Source: Antedon mediterranea (Eukaryota > Echinodermata > Crinoidea > Comatulida > Antedonidae). From it: DNA of 64,000 bases. Shown one piece after another: positions 12,201 through 22,900 of the stretch (position 1 is the first letter of the stretch; the number at the start of each line of letters is the position of its first letter). The notes beneath the pieces are model-generated. The model had not been told where the DNA came from, made no database searches, and saw nothing but the letters and a program-made list of their open reading frames with translations. Made by a program: the position numbers and the translations under genes. The stretch covers positions 17,784,932 to 17,848,931 of the forward strand of contig NC_092679.1 in NCBI RefSeq assembly GCF_964355755.1. Reading direction: 5' to 3'.

Positions 12201-14309
12201 TTATTGCTTTACTAACAAACGAAAATGGTGATTTATCAAAAACTTAATTAGTATAGTCACTTGAGTTGTCTATTGCGACAAATAACCAATCACAGAGCTT
12301 CGATTCACAAATCTTTCTACCTGATTTGCATACTTACTTTACACTCATTCTAGTAAGTTTAGCACCACCTAATAATAAAATAGTTTGCATGGTAGCTGAC
12401 GGCTTTGTATACTCATTTGCTAGGCTGAGGGAACGTCGCAACTCTCGCAAAAGGAGATGGAGCAGCAGCTAGTAGAGGCCGCTAAGGAAGAAAAGTCCAA
12501 AGTAGGTTTTATTTCTAGCTCACTGGTTTCTGAATTTAGCATATAATCTTTTCCTACCACCTGGTATCTTCAAACCACCTGTATAGACAGTTCATTCAAA
12601 TTTACACTCGACACCTGATTGATTTTTATAACAAACCCATGGGTTAATTTGTATAAAGAGAACACCTGTATAGAAAAGCTAATTATGCAAATTGCACTTT
12701 ACACATTAAGTTAAGGATTTCAAAGTACTTTTTTCTGTCTGTGTACTAAAACAAGTTTTCAGTACATAGTTTAGTAATCGCATCTATTATCATATATATC
12801 TATATATTTGTCATAATTTGCAATAGTTAGTGTAATCAAAATCATTATCATCCTCCAAAGAATAACAATGATCAGCTGCTAAATCTTAGTCTAGATTTGT
12901 AAAAAGAAAAATATTTTGGCACACTTGGCATGTCATACCTACAGTATACTTTTTTTTTTTATATTGTCAAATTGTTGTGAACAAAAAAAAACAACATGCC
13001 TGCTACTGGCACTTATAAAGGAATACTAGCAACTACAAGAATGTTAACATAACTTGGGTAAGAATAAGCAGTGAAATGCTAGATTTTGGTAGCATACAGC
13101 TGTTTGTACTTAACTGTGTAGTGCAGTATGTTAGTGATCGTTCGTCATCATGGATTCGATTTTGAGTGTTCTGCAGCTTCTAGAATAAGGTGGTTTTTTT
13201 TTATTAAAATAGAAATAGAAAAAATGAAAAATAAAGCAACAGATCTCATCTGTCTTTCTATGTTTGTGAATCGCACTTTTTCTCCTCCCTGCTTCTGTCA
13301 ATGTTTTACATTGTTTTTACTAAACCATTGTGTATTATCATTTTAATACATATATATTTATATCATTATATTTTACCTTCCCATCAAACAGGAATATCCC
13401 AACTAATGTACTGCATTTCATTTTATTTTTAGAACAAAGTCTTAAAATGATTTAACAAACATAATATATCCCAGCTTTTTTTTTTTTTTTTGATTGATTG
13501 TAAACCTCTAATTAAACTTTCCAGTATTTTATTATTCAACTTCTGTTTCCAATAATAGTCAATATAAACAATTTATTTTTATTATTATCATTACTGTAAA
13601 TAATCATTGTATATATTTTATAATTAATATTTATATTGGTCTTGTTTTTTTGTAAAAATCTACTGTAATATTATACCTTATTGTGGTTACCATTATAAAA
13701 ATGTACGATTGATTGAATAAAGTTCACATATAGAAAAAAAAAAAAAAAAGCTGATATATTATGTTTGTTAAATCATTTATTAGAATTCGAAGCAATGAAA
13801 GTGAACCACAAAAGCATTTACTGTGTTTTTAATCTTGAGATGGTCGTAATTTAAACGTTTTAATATATTGCAATGATATGCATATTGTCAGTGTTGTCAC
13901 AAACCGACACCATGATTGAAAAAAAACAGAATTAGATTGTAATCTTGTTAATTAATTAAGGAGTGTATTGAGGCCTTGTGAAAACACAAAATCCATTTAA
14001 GATATATAGTAGCTGTAGTCGCCTATTTTGTGGTGTCACTGACAATATATAGAAACCAGATCTTACTATATCAATCAATATGATTTGAACATTTGACTTG
14101 TTGTGAACTAGCTAAGTACTCATACTATTGAACCACAATGATCTTCTTTCATACAAGAAGCATCCTCACATTCAGTGGAGACTGAGCTAGAACGTGATCA
14201 CGTTCACAATGTTCATAAATTACGTTGTTTATTTTAACTTCTTTTTCTTTCTCCACAGAACGGTAAAGAAGAAACAAAATCAGCAGAAGTATCTGGTTCA
14301 GCCGTGTAG
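274..14309 (+). CDS. RRBP1: Ribosome-binding protein 1 / kinectin family protein, 3' part (12 exons)
   Basis: The gene enters from the left, so its start and N-terminal ER membrane anchor lie outside. Exons: 274-385, 925-1020, 3216-3308, 3852-3938, 4612-4707, 5305-5397, 7527-7577, 8144-8377, 10336-10644, 10816-10980, 12424-12501, 14259-14309 (TAG 14307-14309). They encode about 487 residues of heptad-rich coiled coil. Family landmarks are ALRDKNWKAMNAISASEKAC (exon 2; vertebrate proteins have LREKNWxAMEAL), KNLFPDV and SEWLTAFE (exons 3-4), YKKVLADT (exon 5), EEESKW-like SEESKW (exon 6) and an RRBP1-like tail, TKELGTAAAKLQNMLK, ending SGSAV. The family is known to tether ribosomes or kinesin at the ER membrane. 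One ancestral gene may stand for both vertebrate RRBP1 and KTN1; the tail is closer to RRBP1. The first codon is split with the missing upstream exon; all introns in view are phase 0. Exon 11 is the least certain because its acceptor is weak. Confidence 0.88.
630..766. repeat. MITE family A, copy 1 (RRBP1 intron)
   Basis: The ends are inverted copies of AGCTCTGTCTACACTATCAA (right end diverged). The interior has the family's hallmark 20-bp motif, CCAAATATGGTAGTGATATG, followed by its near-complement (CCATATAT.GGCACATCACA). At least ten related copies are scattered through the window. No coding capacity, so it would be non-autonomous. Confidence 0.8.
1276..1487. repeat. Foldback / MITE-like element with ~20-bp inverted ends
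   Basis: The left end, ATTTCACAATCCATGTGCCG, is matched in inverse by the right end CGTATGGATTGTGAAAT. No second copy was seen. It lies in the 2.2-kb intron 1021-3215, which otherwise holds only the two elements at 2413-2597 and 2633-2990 and unique AT-rich DNA. Confidence 0.55.
2413..2597. repeat. Pogo/Tigger-like MITE (family H)
   Basis: It begins CAGTAGAACCTCT, ends GGATTCTACTG, and is flanked on both sides by TA, the target duplication expected of Tc1/mariner-pogo elements. The interior has the phrase TGTCCCCTTAATAAAG that recurs in other copies (9469-9576 and fragments near 34350, 47265 and 49990). 185 bp, non-coding. Confidence 0.65.
2633..2990. repeat. MITE family D, copy 1
   Basis: It starts TTAAAGATGTATTGTCCCCC and runs about 350 bp to a diverged inverted end. 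The interior phrases TGAATATGCCATTT and TATTCAAAGTCTGATTT recur in the copies at 38673-38973 and 39820-40155, where the right inverted end (ACAATACATCTTTAA) is intact. Confidence 0.75.
3541..3720 (+). mobile_element. tRNA-derived SINE, 5'-truncated copy
   Basis: Matches the body and tail of the fuller copies at 6712-7014 (minus) and 32545-32790 (plus). Shared phrases include ATAAACCATAGGTCCAGTG and TGATCATAACTGAGCCCTCT, ending in CCCTGTATAAAAAAAA. The tRNA-like head is missing, as expected from incomplete reverse transcription. Confidence 0.65.
4957..5062. repeat. MITE family A, copy 2
   Basis: Starts AGCTCTGTCTAAAGTATCAA and ends GATAGTGTAGACAGAGCT, inverse partners of each other. About 106 bp, with a single short form of the internal motif. 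It lies in the RRBP1 intron 4708-5304. Confidence 0.8.
5429..6349. repeat. 921-bp TIR element with TTA target duplication (PIF/Harbinger-like)
   Basis: About 45 bp of inverted ends: left CGCCCGTATTCTTAAACCGG (then a TAGTCGTAGTTCGA stretch), right CCGGTTTAAGAATACGGGCG. The element is flanked by TTA on each side (5426-5428 and 6350-6352). A 3-bp TTA duplication is typical of PIF/Harbinger insertions. I see no transposase frame; the longest open stretches are about 60-80 codons with no recognisable motif, so it is probably non-autonomous. It fills much of the RRBP1 intron 5398-7526. Confidence 0.75.
6712..7014 (-). mobile_element. tRNA-derived SINE, near full length, minus strand
   Basis: Read on the minus strand it starts with an A-box-like GACCGAGCGGTTAAGACA and a B-box-like GGGTTCTAGCC, then a non-tRNA body (GGTTCTGGTGGTAGAACGAG, GGTCCAGTGTACACATCTAG) and ends ACCCAGTATAAATATA. 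Related copies lie at 3541-3720, 30290-30346 (fragment) and 32545-32790. An RNA polymerase III promoter would be expected from the boxes; present activity cannot be judged. Confidence 0.75.
7112..7238. repeat. MITE family A, copy 3
   Basis: Internal GTGATGTGCCC-type and TGGTAGTGGTATGACATCAT motifs and an intact right end (AAGTTTGATAGTGTAGACAG). The left end has lost about 8 bp. Confidence 0.75.
7279..7456. repeat. Foldback MITE, single copy seen
   Basis: The left end TAAGGGTTATCGCAAATTGC is matched by right-end TATTTGCGATAAACCTTA. Inner arms also pair (GCATAATGGGAAGGGTGTTGG against CCAAACCCTACCCATCATGC), so the whole 178 bp can fold into one hairpin. Confidence 0.65.
9469..9576. repeat. Pogo/Tigger-like MITE (family H), copy 2
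   Basis: Starts CAGCAGAATCCCC and ends GGGGATTCTACTG, with TA on both outer sides (9467-9468 and 9577-9578). Same termini as the element at 2413-2597 but a different, shorter interior. Confidence 0.65.
9667..9932 (-). repeat. Family E element (inverted orientation)
   Basis: Read in reverse it starts ACCGTATATCCTCTGGTATA and contains ACCCCTCTAGAACAC and GGGACTATACCCGGGG. The same phrases appear in the same order on the plus strand at 38043-38294, so these are two insertions of one roughly 260-bp family. Both ends show the TATA..TCCC motif in inverse. Confidence 0.7.
10981..12423. other. RRBP1 intron of 1.4 kb, nothing recognised
   Basis: AT-rich intronic DNA between exons 10 and 11. I see no inverted-end element, tRNA-like box or exon-like frame. 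Confidence 0.5.
13445..13785. repeat. Foldback element bounded by oligo-T and oligo-A
   Basis: Left arm TGATTTAACAAACATAATAT..AGC, then about 16 T. The right side has about 16 A, then AGC..ATATTATGTTTGTTAAATCA, the inverse of the left arm. Just before the A-run is AATAAA (13714-13725 area), as at the 3' end of a reverse-transcribed RNA. It could be a foldback transposon or a retroposed tail that landed in an inverted repeat. It lies in intron 12502-14258. Confidence 0.5.
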
Positions 14310-14356
14310 CATTACTGTATTCCGTACATCATGAGAGAAAAAAAAATATTTTAAAA

Positions 14357-14362
14357 AATAAA
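14357..14362 (+). terminator. Proximal poly(A) signal candidate of RRBP1
   Basis: AATAAA 48 bp after the stop codon. It is unusually close to the stop and lacks an obvious GU-rich element, so the distal site at 16806 is the better candidate. Confidence 0.35.
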
Positions 14363-14974
14363 TATTAATTGCAATGTCGGGTATTGAAAGCTTATCAAAT
14401 CCATAATATTCTGTATTCATTGTATTGTAACCTTTAAAAAAATACATTTTCAAATATTGTTGTTTGGGCAAAATAAGTAAATCTTATTTTGTCTTTTTAG
14501 CTAGATTAGTGATTTTATTATTTTTAATAATTAATTATACTTCCTATATTTTAATGATGATTTAAAACAAATGAATTGTAATTGTAAGTTTCTCGTTCTT
14601 TTAATTCTGTCCGCAATCTACTTAGAAACCGAAGTCCCCATCAAGGGTCTGGTTTATCTTCTTTCTCCTCTTCAATAATGACCAATATTTAAGGGACAAA
14701 ATACATTTTACAATTGTTTAAAAATATGGATACATTTCCAATACAGGTTGTTAAATATGTGTGTTTGTCATCATAATTTAAATAGCTGTGCTTTTGCAGT
14801 AAAATGGGATTGAAATGTATGTATCTACTTCGATTGTTAAATTTTGTTGTTACAAATACTTGGACCAATGTTGCTAAAACAGGGTGGATTTCTTAGACCT
14901 GTAAAGAAATTCTCTTTTCTCGTCACCCCACTACTAACATAAATACAGAAAGTGTGAGATTGAGATTAAATTAA

Positions 14975-15133
14975 CTTAGTTTCCACTTGGGCGTGACGCA
15001 ACGCCATATGTGAAATGCGAGTGAGTTGACCAATCATAAGCGACAGTTTGGATGATCCGTCGTGTTGTGATTGGTCAAATTGCTTGCGTTGTGCTTATGT
15101 GTCTGCGTTGTGTCCTAGTGGGTACCAAGCTTA
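14975..15133. repeat. MITE family B, copy 1 (in the RRBP1 3' UTR if the distal poly(A) site is used)
   Basis: Inverted ends of the GCTTGGTTCCCACTAG type: left diverged (TTAGTTTCCACTTGGGCG), right CCTAGTGGGTACCAAGCTT. It contains the family's paired TTGACCAATCA and TGATTGGTCAA motifs. Confidence 0.7.
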
Positions 15134-16805
15134 AGTAAAAGAGTACAATTTATTTACTCGTATCATATGGATAGGGACGCTTTAATGATTAAAAGGATTG
15201 TCATCCTATCTTTAAAAGAGGCTTAAATTGTATAGAAAAAAATGATTATATAGAGTTATTGAGAAAAGATATATTCTAAGCATATGAAGAATTGTTGCTT
15301 TACAACTAATTGGAAGAATATTTGCTCTGATGTTTGATTGTCAGCTTTTATTTATTTATTCAATGAAATTTTTCCCTGTAAAAGTTCCAATTCGATTGGA
15401 CAAATTAATGTGATATCTTCTATCATTGTTTAAATGCAGAATTCTTCAGTGTGGTAGAGTATGGTTTATATGTCTATTAATATATAAAGCTAATTATTTT
15501 TATGCAGAAATAAATTGACCACAGAAATTAAGAATGATTAAAAGAGTGCAAAATTTAAGTGTGTGCAAAAATTAAGAGCCAGTGAAAAATAAAAGTGTAA
15601 AACTATATACTTTCTAGAAAAAATTTGCTTTGCGAAAATAAAAGGCTTTGTATAATAATGATATATCTTGACCAATCTTCCATGATTACTTCTTGCCGCT
15701 TGCCTATCTTCCATCCTTTTTCTTGTTAAAATAATTAATTTTGTAGAAAGGAAAGCAGCATTGTATTAATTTGTCCATATGAGTGTGCTGTTAACAATTT
15801 AAAAATAAGAAAAAAGCATTCAATTGTATAATTAAATTACGACTTATGTGTTGAAAATTGAATATACAAAATTTAAACAGTAAAAATAAAATGGTTTTGT
15901 AAATAAGGTATTGTATATGTGGGAATAGCACCCTTTTAATGGATATGTGTTTTGAAAGATTATTAGTCAAGAACTCCTTTAAGAGATATCTGTTTATAAA
16001 CGCCTTACCTGCACACAGTGTTCGTAAAAAATATTTTATTGAAATTGACATTGTTTTTCTTTTTGGACTATATAGGTATGATTTTTCCAGATTTTTTTTT
16101 TTTTTTTTTAATATGAAATAATTGTAATGGAATAATTTAATTAAACAGTATCTTTAAAAAAAATAATTTTAGAGCCGAGTAATGAACTGAAATCAAAAAT
16201 TCCTCCAGTTTTCTTTAATCTGGTTACTCACCTTGGCTACTGGAAAACAAGCATCCTTCTGTTCTGTTTTCCTGGATGGCGTTTTTTATTAACTTTTAAC
16301 CCAGTTGAGCACCTGTGTTTATGCAAATTTGTAAACAAAATTGTATTCAAGTACCTGATTAATATGCAACTGAACAAACAAATCCACACCAAAAAGGAAT
16401 ACAAATGTGTTGAGATGTTTAATTGTGAGGAGATAGTGTCGTTTTCATAAGTGGTTATCTATTCAAACACCTGTATTCATTATGCAAATGAGCTGACAAA
16501 TATGGTCATATTTTGATTGAACACTTGTGCATTTTAATTATATCTTTTAATTGTAATTATTATTTTGCTCTTTTTGCGTCTGCATGTGTACCAGTCATTC
16601 CAAAACAGAAACTACTTAATCAAAGTTTGATTCCCAGTGGAATCAATTGAACCCGCATGAGTCGAGCGCGGTTTATATCTTGTTGGACCAGCAGACGTAC
16701 TGCGTTCGTTTAATTTGCATGTATGTACTAGTAATAGATGTAAATCCTGATTTATTGTGTTGAATCGATACCAGAGTCATTCTTTGGTATGTGTATTGTG
16801 ACGTC

Positions 16806-16811
16806 AATAAA
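16806..16811 (+). terminator. Distal poly(A) signal candidate of RRBP1
   Basis: AATAAA followed 20-40 bp later by a T/GT-rich stretch (TTGTTTTCGTGTTTTTATTT), the usual arrangement for cleavage. This would give a 3' UTR of about 2.5 kb. Confidence 0.5.
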
Positions 16812-16852
16812 GGCGCTTCCCAGTGTAACATTGTTTTCGTGTTTTTATTTTG

Positions 16853-18347
16853 CTTCTTCTCCAAGATAATTAAAACAATAAATAAATAATATATTTAAAT
16901 ATAATATATAAAATAAATACAATAGTAAGATTTGTCACTGATGTCTCCCGTTCCGTTTAATTGACGCTACGAAGACAATCTCGCTGGCTGGAGACGGTGC
17001 CGTCACTACTATATGGAAAGTTAAATAACAAGAAAAAAAACGCGTACGGCGTTCCGTTAATTGCAAAAGGTATTTAGTTTATATAAAGTTTGGTTCCCAC
17101 TAGAACGTAACGCAAGGACATAAACGCAACGCAAGCGTAAGTACTTACTATAATTCCAAGTGAAAGTACAGGACACGTAAAAGAATGTATTTTGAAATTG
17201 AAGATTCTCGGACGGCCATCCAAAACGATTTGTCACACTGTATAGCAGTGTACACCATGATTTGTCACAAAATAACGCGCGCATTATTACTACGTTAGCG
17301 GCATTCTGCATGGAGGAATAGGGATTTCTTTCATCAAACCATGCTCTCTATTTTACTGTGTTTGACCATGAATATACACATTTTCCTTTATGAGAAAAAT
17401 TCATCTTTTGTATATATGTCCATGGCTATCTATAATATAGTTACTATTACATATCACACATAGCCTACTGTGCCCGTGCCACGTGCATGTCATTTTTTTA
17501 ATTTTATTTAGGTTTCCCTAATTTTCTTTGAATTTTGCTAGATTTCGAAATAAATACTCCGTGGCCTATACCCGGTTGATTTTCACTTTTAATTATTAGA
17601 AATCATAAATAATTCATATTTTCTATATATACTAAATCTTCTTAACTATTAAAAAAACATCTAAGCAGTCGGTGGATTCAACCCAGGGAATCAAGAGAGC
17701 ACAACAACCTAGAATAACTGTGGAGCCAATCAGCTGACTAAGAAACCTATTTGATTGCTGTTAATTAATATGTTAAGCGCCCCAATAATGTCCTGATTTA
17801 TGCCATGATGAAATTATTCTTGATTTTGCTTGAAAGGGACAACAAAAAAGTAACTGTCCGGAGTTGAGTAAAGTTGGAAACCTGTTGTTCTTTTCTAGTT
17901 TTGCCATCCATGCAGAAGACGAAATGTTAAATTAAAGTTTATTCATTAATTGGTGCAAATAGAGAATTGCGTCAATGAATTCATCATCAAGAAAATCACG
18001 CAAAATCAGGGAAAGTATACTATACTGTATTCTACTTTGATGATAGGCTTTTACTACTTTGGTAATGTAATACAATACGCCCTCTATTGCTATTGAATAC
18101 TAATTAGGCGTATACTGTATATATTAGGCCACTTATACTAAATTAAAGTTTAAAACAAATAATATTCATTCATATTATTTTCTGTTATGTCGATTAAAGT
18201 AGATATAATAACGAATAGTTTCATTTATAAATGTGTCGATATTTTCCTAAAAATTATCTTAAACTATAGTTTTTTGTTAAAATTTCAACACTTGTTTAGC
18301 ACAAATAATAATTTACGATATATATAATTTTACAGACAATTTTATCT
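16853..18347. other. Intergenic DNA between RRBP1 and the first U3 gene
   Basis: No gene seen. It contains a left-end fragment of a family B MITE at about 17090-17147 (GGTTCCCACTAGAACGTAAC). The promoter of U3 copy 1 should lie in the last ~100 bp, but I could not identify a conserved element by comparing the two U3 upstream regions. Confidence 0.5.
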
Positions 18348-18560
18348 AAGATCATACTTTTAGGGATCATTTCTATAGTTTGTTTCACGGAGAAACGAAT
18401 AAAGTTGATCAAATCGCAAACCCACGAGGACGAGTGTAAGTATTCTCTTCTGAGCGCGAAGCGGGGCTTGAGAATTCCATCTGGAATAACCTTGCTCATT
18501 GATGACCGTTCCTTCAAGACTTCGGTCTTGAATGGAGGGAGAGAATACAATCTGAGTGGT
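18348..18560 (+). ncRNA. SNORD3: U3 small nucleolar RNA, copy 1
   Basis: 213 nt with the full U3 layout. Box A/A' ACTTTTAGGGATCATTTCTA at the 5' end is nearly identical to the vertebrate sequence. Then come C'-type AACCCACGAGGA, box B CTGAGCGCGAAGC, box C CATTGATGACCG and terminal box D ATCTGAGTGGT. A perfect apical hairpin TTCAAGAC-TTCG-GTCTTGAA lies between boxes C and D, and GTATTCTC (after C') pairs with GAGAATAC (before D). U3 is the box C/D guide that base-pairs with pre-rRNA in the small-subunit processome. The gene is intergenic rather than intronic, as expected for independently transcribed U3. Length fits the family (human about 217 nt). Exact ends are set by homology. Confidence 0.96.
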
Positions 18561-19292
18561 TGCGAAAACCCCTATTTTAAAATAAAGAAAAGTTAACAGT
18601 TACATCAGTTCATATTCTTTGGAATTAAACCTACGAAGTTACAAAACAATTCACATTTTCTATAACCACGACTGGTTTGTTTTAAATTACGAATTAATAG
18701 ACGCTTACTATAATATAACTTTACAATAAAATTGAATGACAAAAAACAAGAAGATCGACGTTTCGGAACCATTTTCAAGATCAAGTGATTGAATTATACA
18801 AAAATAACAAACACCAAAGGGTGACAGGAAATACTAATTGAATAAATAATTGGTTAATTAACAACAAAGAAGGCCTACAATTCTAAGAACTTAAGTTATT
18901 AAGCTCCTCCTTAATTAATAAACATGAACCAATAAAACAACGTGATGAATAAAGATCATCAGAAAACGAGGAAGAAATTTGATTTATTCAATTCCAAACT
19001 TACGACCTCTATTTTGTATGCAGCTGTTACTCACATCGTATACAGTACGTCCTAAACGGGCGACTGATTTAATTATTCATAAATTTATGACATCTTTAAA
19101 GTTTGTTTTAAAAACACAAGGTAAAAGACTAAACTGTGAATTAGTCAACACCATTATTTTATTCTTTTAATTTTACAACTGTCCATAAACTAATAAAAAC
19201 AAACGCGTATGTCCTTTCCTCGTATTTATGACACCATTAAGATTATTTGATAATGTAAGCTAAGAACACTGGATAGTTCATGTTTTTAACTT
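18561..19292. other. Spacer between the two U3 genes
   Basis: 732 bp, AT-rich, no gene seen. TGCGAA directly after copy 1 is also found after copy 2, so the duplication includes a few bases past the mature 3' end. An A-rich stretch at about 18573-18595 could act as the snRNA-type 3' box (weak). The promoter of copy 2 should be at the right edge. Confidence 0.45.
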
Positions 19293-19501
19293 AAGATCAT
19301 ACTTTTAGGGATCATTTCTATAGTTTGTTTCACGGAGAAACGAATAAAGTTGATCAAATCGCAAACCCACGAGGATGAGTGTAAGTATTCTCTTCTGAGC
19401 GTGAAGCGGGGCTTGAGAATTCCATCTGGAATAACCTTGCTCATTGATGACCGTTCCTCTAAGACTTTGGTCTTGGGTGGAGAGAATGCAATCTGAGTGG
19501 T
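19293..19501 (+). ncRNA. SNORD3: U3 small nucleolar RNA, copy 2
   Basis: 209 nt, same strand as copy 1 and nearly identical over the first ~160 nt (two C-to-T changes, one in box B giving CTGAGCGTGAAGC, the vertebrate form). Boxes A, C', B, C and D are intact. Differences concentrate in the apical stem between boxes C and D (CTAAGAC-TTTG-GTCTTGG), which still pairs with G-U wobbles, and the copy is 4 nt shorter there. The change to GAGAATGC before box D also keeps pairing through a G-U. Stem-preserving change suggests a working gene rather than a pseudogene. Confidence 0.94.
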
Positions 19502-19979
19502 TGCGAATTTAAATCAAAAAATATTATAAATCTTATTTTTAGATGAATTTTTACAACCAGTATCAATTTCATTTTAGAACTAAAATATGTGTAGGCCTAT
19601 AGTTTACACGAGCCCTTAATAATATTTGTATTTTAAAAAATTGCTCAGTTTAGACTATCAGAATGAAATGCAATTCAGTACACAATTAAATAATGATGCA
19701 GTCGATGATATAATGAACCAACGTAGACTAAATTGAAGGATTTAAAAGTTGTCTTTTAAGCAAAATTAAAAAATGATTTTGAGAAAAAAAAACCGCATAC
19801 ACGGTATTCGGGAAGTAATGGAATCGCCCGCTGTGTTTAAGCACGTTTTTTCTTTGGAACAAACCATTGTTATTGTCATGTGACCACAAAGTGGATTGAA
19901 ATAATCGGATCACACGAAATATGGCAGTCTGATCCGAATGTGAGGATAAACACACGGGATTAACATTAGATTTACAAAG
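19502..19979 (+). promoter_or_regulatory. KIF16B upstream region and 5' UTR
   Basis: Between U3 copy 2 and the KIF16B start codon there is no other gene. CpG frequency rises over about 19790-19980 relative to the KIF16B introns, as at many metazoan promoters. No TATA box is obvious. The start codon context is AAAGATGG, with purine at -3 and G at +4. Confidence 0.45.
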
Positions 19980-22900
19980 ATGGCTTCTGTAAAAGTTGCT
20001 GTCCGAGTGCGGCCTATGAACACAAGGTATAGTAATTAAAATACTACATTATTTACTAAAAATTTGCTGTTTTAGTTTATGTTTGATCCTCTTATATGGC
20101 TAGGCCCAGAGGAGTGGCGAAGTTCCTCTCTATCTCTATATATATACTGGCTGGACGTCTGCCTGTCTGTCGTACTCAGTCTACTTTCGTGGCCTAGGCC
20201 TAGGCTACATTGTTTTGTAATTTAGTTTAATTCATATTAATACATCTTGGAATCGAATAAATTTAAAATGTAATTATTATATAGGCCTGTGTGTGGATAT
20301 TAACTACGTTGATAATTACCTAGCTAGAGGCTTAGTAGTAGATAGAGGCCTGGAATAATAAAACAAAATGTGTAAAAATAAGTAATATTATGTTTTAATG
20401 AAGTGAAGTGTGATGGCAGGCAATCATCATCAGAAGTTTTGGGGTTTATTCATGATTGATATTTAGTTGTATTTGTTTCATTTCTAGTAGTAGTAGTTAA
20501 TTAATGTTTTTTTAAATATATTGAATAATAAACGTATTCAATTTTAATTGAATAAATATTAAATTATAATAATAATATTATTTTTACAATTATCGAACAA
20601 TTTTATTTAATAAATAGTTGTACATTTTTTTTTTATGTAACTCGATATTTAGCCACAGACAAGTATTTCCTGCTACAAGGCACTTCCATCGATATTTTAT
20701 ACTTCACAATACCAATACCATGAAAAATATTTAATATCTATTTATGTGAGGCTGATGATTTGTTTTTATTTTTTGTAGAGAGGTTAATTTGAATTCAAAA
20801 TGCATTATTTCAATGAAGGGAAATAAGACCAGCATAACGAATCTAAAGGTATTTTTGTATTTATATTTACATTTTTTAATACATTGATTGATTGATTGAT
20901 AATTGATATTCGAGAAATAATAATGATATCAGACCATGGAGACTAATGACTAAGTAAATCTGTCATCTGCTTAAATAAAATACAATAAAATATGCTTTAT
21001 GTAAAATTGGCAGGGAATGTCTACAAAATCATAGTAAAGTGTAGTAGTAGCAATTTATAAAATGTACAGCATTCATTTTGAAGAAGCTTCTCCACTCCAT
21101 GTATGCAAAAAGTAATCTCGAAAAGAATCCCACTCAAGAGTCCTAAAAATAAGAAGCCCGTGGTCTTCTTTTCCAATTGTTACCGTATGTGAGCAATAGG
21201 AGTAGATCACTGTGATCATGTAGTTGCTTGCGAGTGACCATGTACTTGCGAGTTACCATGTAGTTGCGAGTGACCATGTCATTGCGAGTGACTATGTAGT
21301 TGCGAGTGACCATGTAGCTGCAAGTGACCAGTCGAATATGCCTCATGATTTAAAGAAATTTTATAGTGTAAAATCATATTGAAAAGTTCAGAATATTTTG
21401 TAGTAATGATAATAGGTCCATGAGCTAAGGTATTTCTAGATTTACAATTGAAAACACCCACAAATATTTTATTTATTTCTCCCTTGTTTTCACCATCCAA
21501 TGAACCGTAAAATTTATCTGTTCTACACGCATCAGAGACTTACAACCATTGTATGTAATGATTCACACTCCCACCAGAGTACGCAAATTATTGTTCACTA
21601 AGCCGTTCATTGTCAAGGTCTTCTTAAATGGTAATAACACACTGGTTTTGTGTACACGTCAACCAAAAGGGTGTATAGTAAATAAACCAAATTGGCCAAA
21701 AAAAAAATTATCTATTACACTTTGATCCTTGATAACGGCCTAAGCGTACTGTACACATGTCAACAAAGTTTAAATACTACTGTACTGTACATTAGCATAT
21801 ATATTAATATGTTTTTATAAATACAAATTTGGAATATCATAACATTCCACCACTCCTACAATAGGTATACCCAACCATTCCCTGGGTGTTTTTAAACACT
21901 GGGATGCTGCTTCCCAATAATAAAGAAACATTTTGTTTAATGGTTAAACTGTGAATCAACCGTATTGATATACTGTAGTAAAGTTGTGTACCAACCCTGT
22001 ATAGACTTTCCATGGATGTACTGTACAAAAACAACAGACAGCTAAAGGGTGGAGATGGCACTGTAGGCCTGTCAATATGGCTGGGGTGGCAATATTTAAA
22101 GATAAAATGAATGGGATTTAATAAATTTGATGATGTCTGATTAATCTCACCCCACACTGTACAAACCACACTTTGGTATCTCCTTCTAAATTCAGTTTTT
22201 TTTTACCACTTCTGAAACAAGCTTTCCAGCTGAAAGGATTATCCTATACCGTTTACAGTATAATTATTAAATTTAGTTTCTGTATGATTTTATTAATTTC
22301 AAATTATAATGTATTGTGTTGTGTATGTTATGGATAGCAATAAATATTACAAACAAACAATAAAATCACAAGTTCAAACAAACTATTAGAGTTACCATGC
22401 GTACAGCATTTTATACTTTTATTTAATTAACTAAAGTATTCATCTGTATTGTCCAAACCGAAGGACTCCTTGTATAGTAAACAATCTGTAGATATGTAAG
22501 GGTGACCTGATTCATTCAGTACACTCATTCAGAAACAAAGACTACCCTTGTACTTAATTAGGTTTCTTTGCTTAACAGAAAAAAGTACAAACATAAAGTA
22601 GTTCATATTTACCTAATTATTTATAACAAGATTTTAAAAGAATTTCGGATGTTTTCAATTTAAGAAATCGTTAAAGTCCCAAATTTGTATTCTGAAAACT
22701 ATGTATAAGAGTAGAGTTTCCAGAAATCTGGACATTTGAGTATTGGGGTTTCGTGGTAGAGCTGACTGTGATAGCCATAGTAAAACCTTTATCCACCCAG
22801 TTTCTGTGGATCAGATTGCAATTAGAACAGAATTCAATATAGATTATAGCATGTATCCCTAAAGGCAGGTGTCATGTGCCAAATTATAATAATGATTTAT

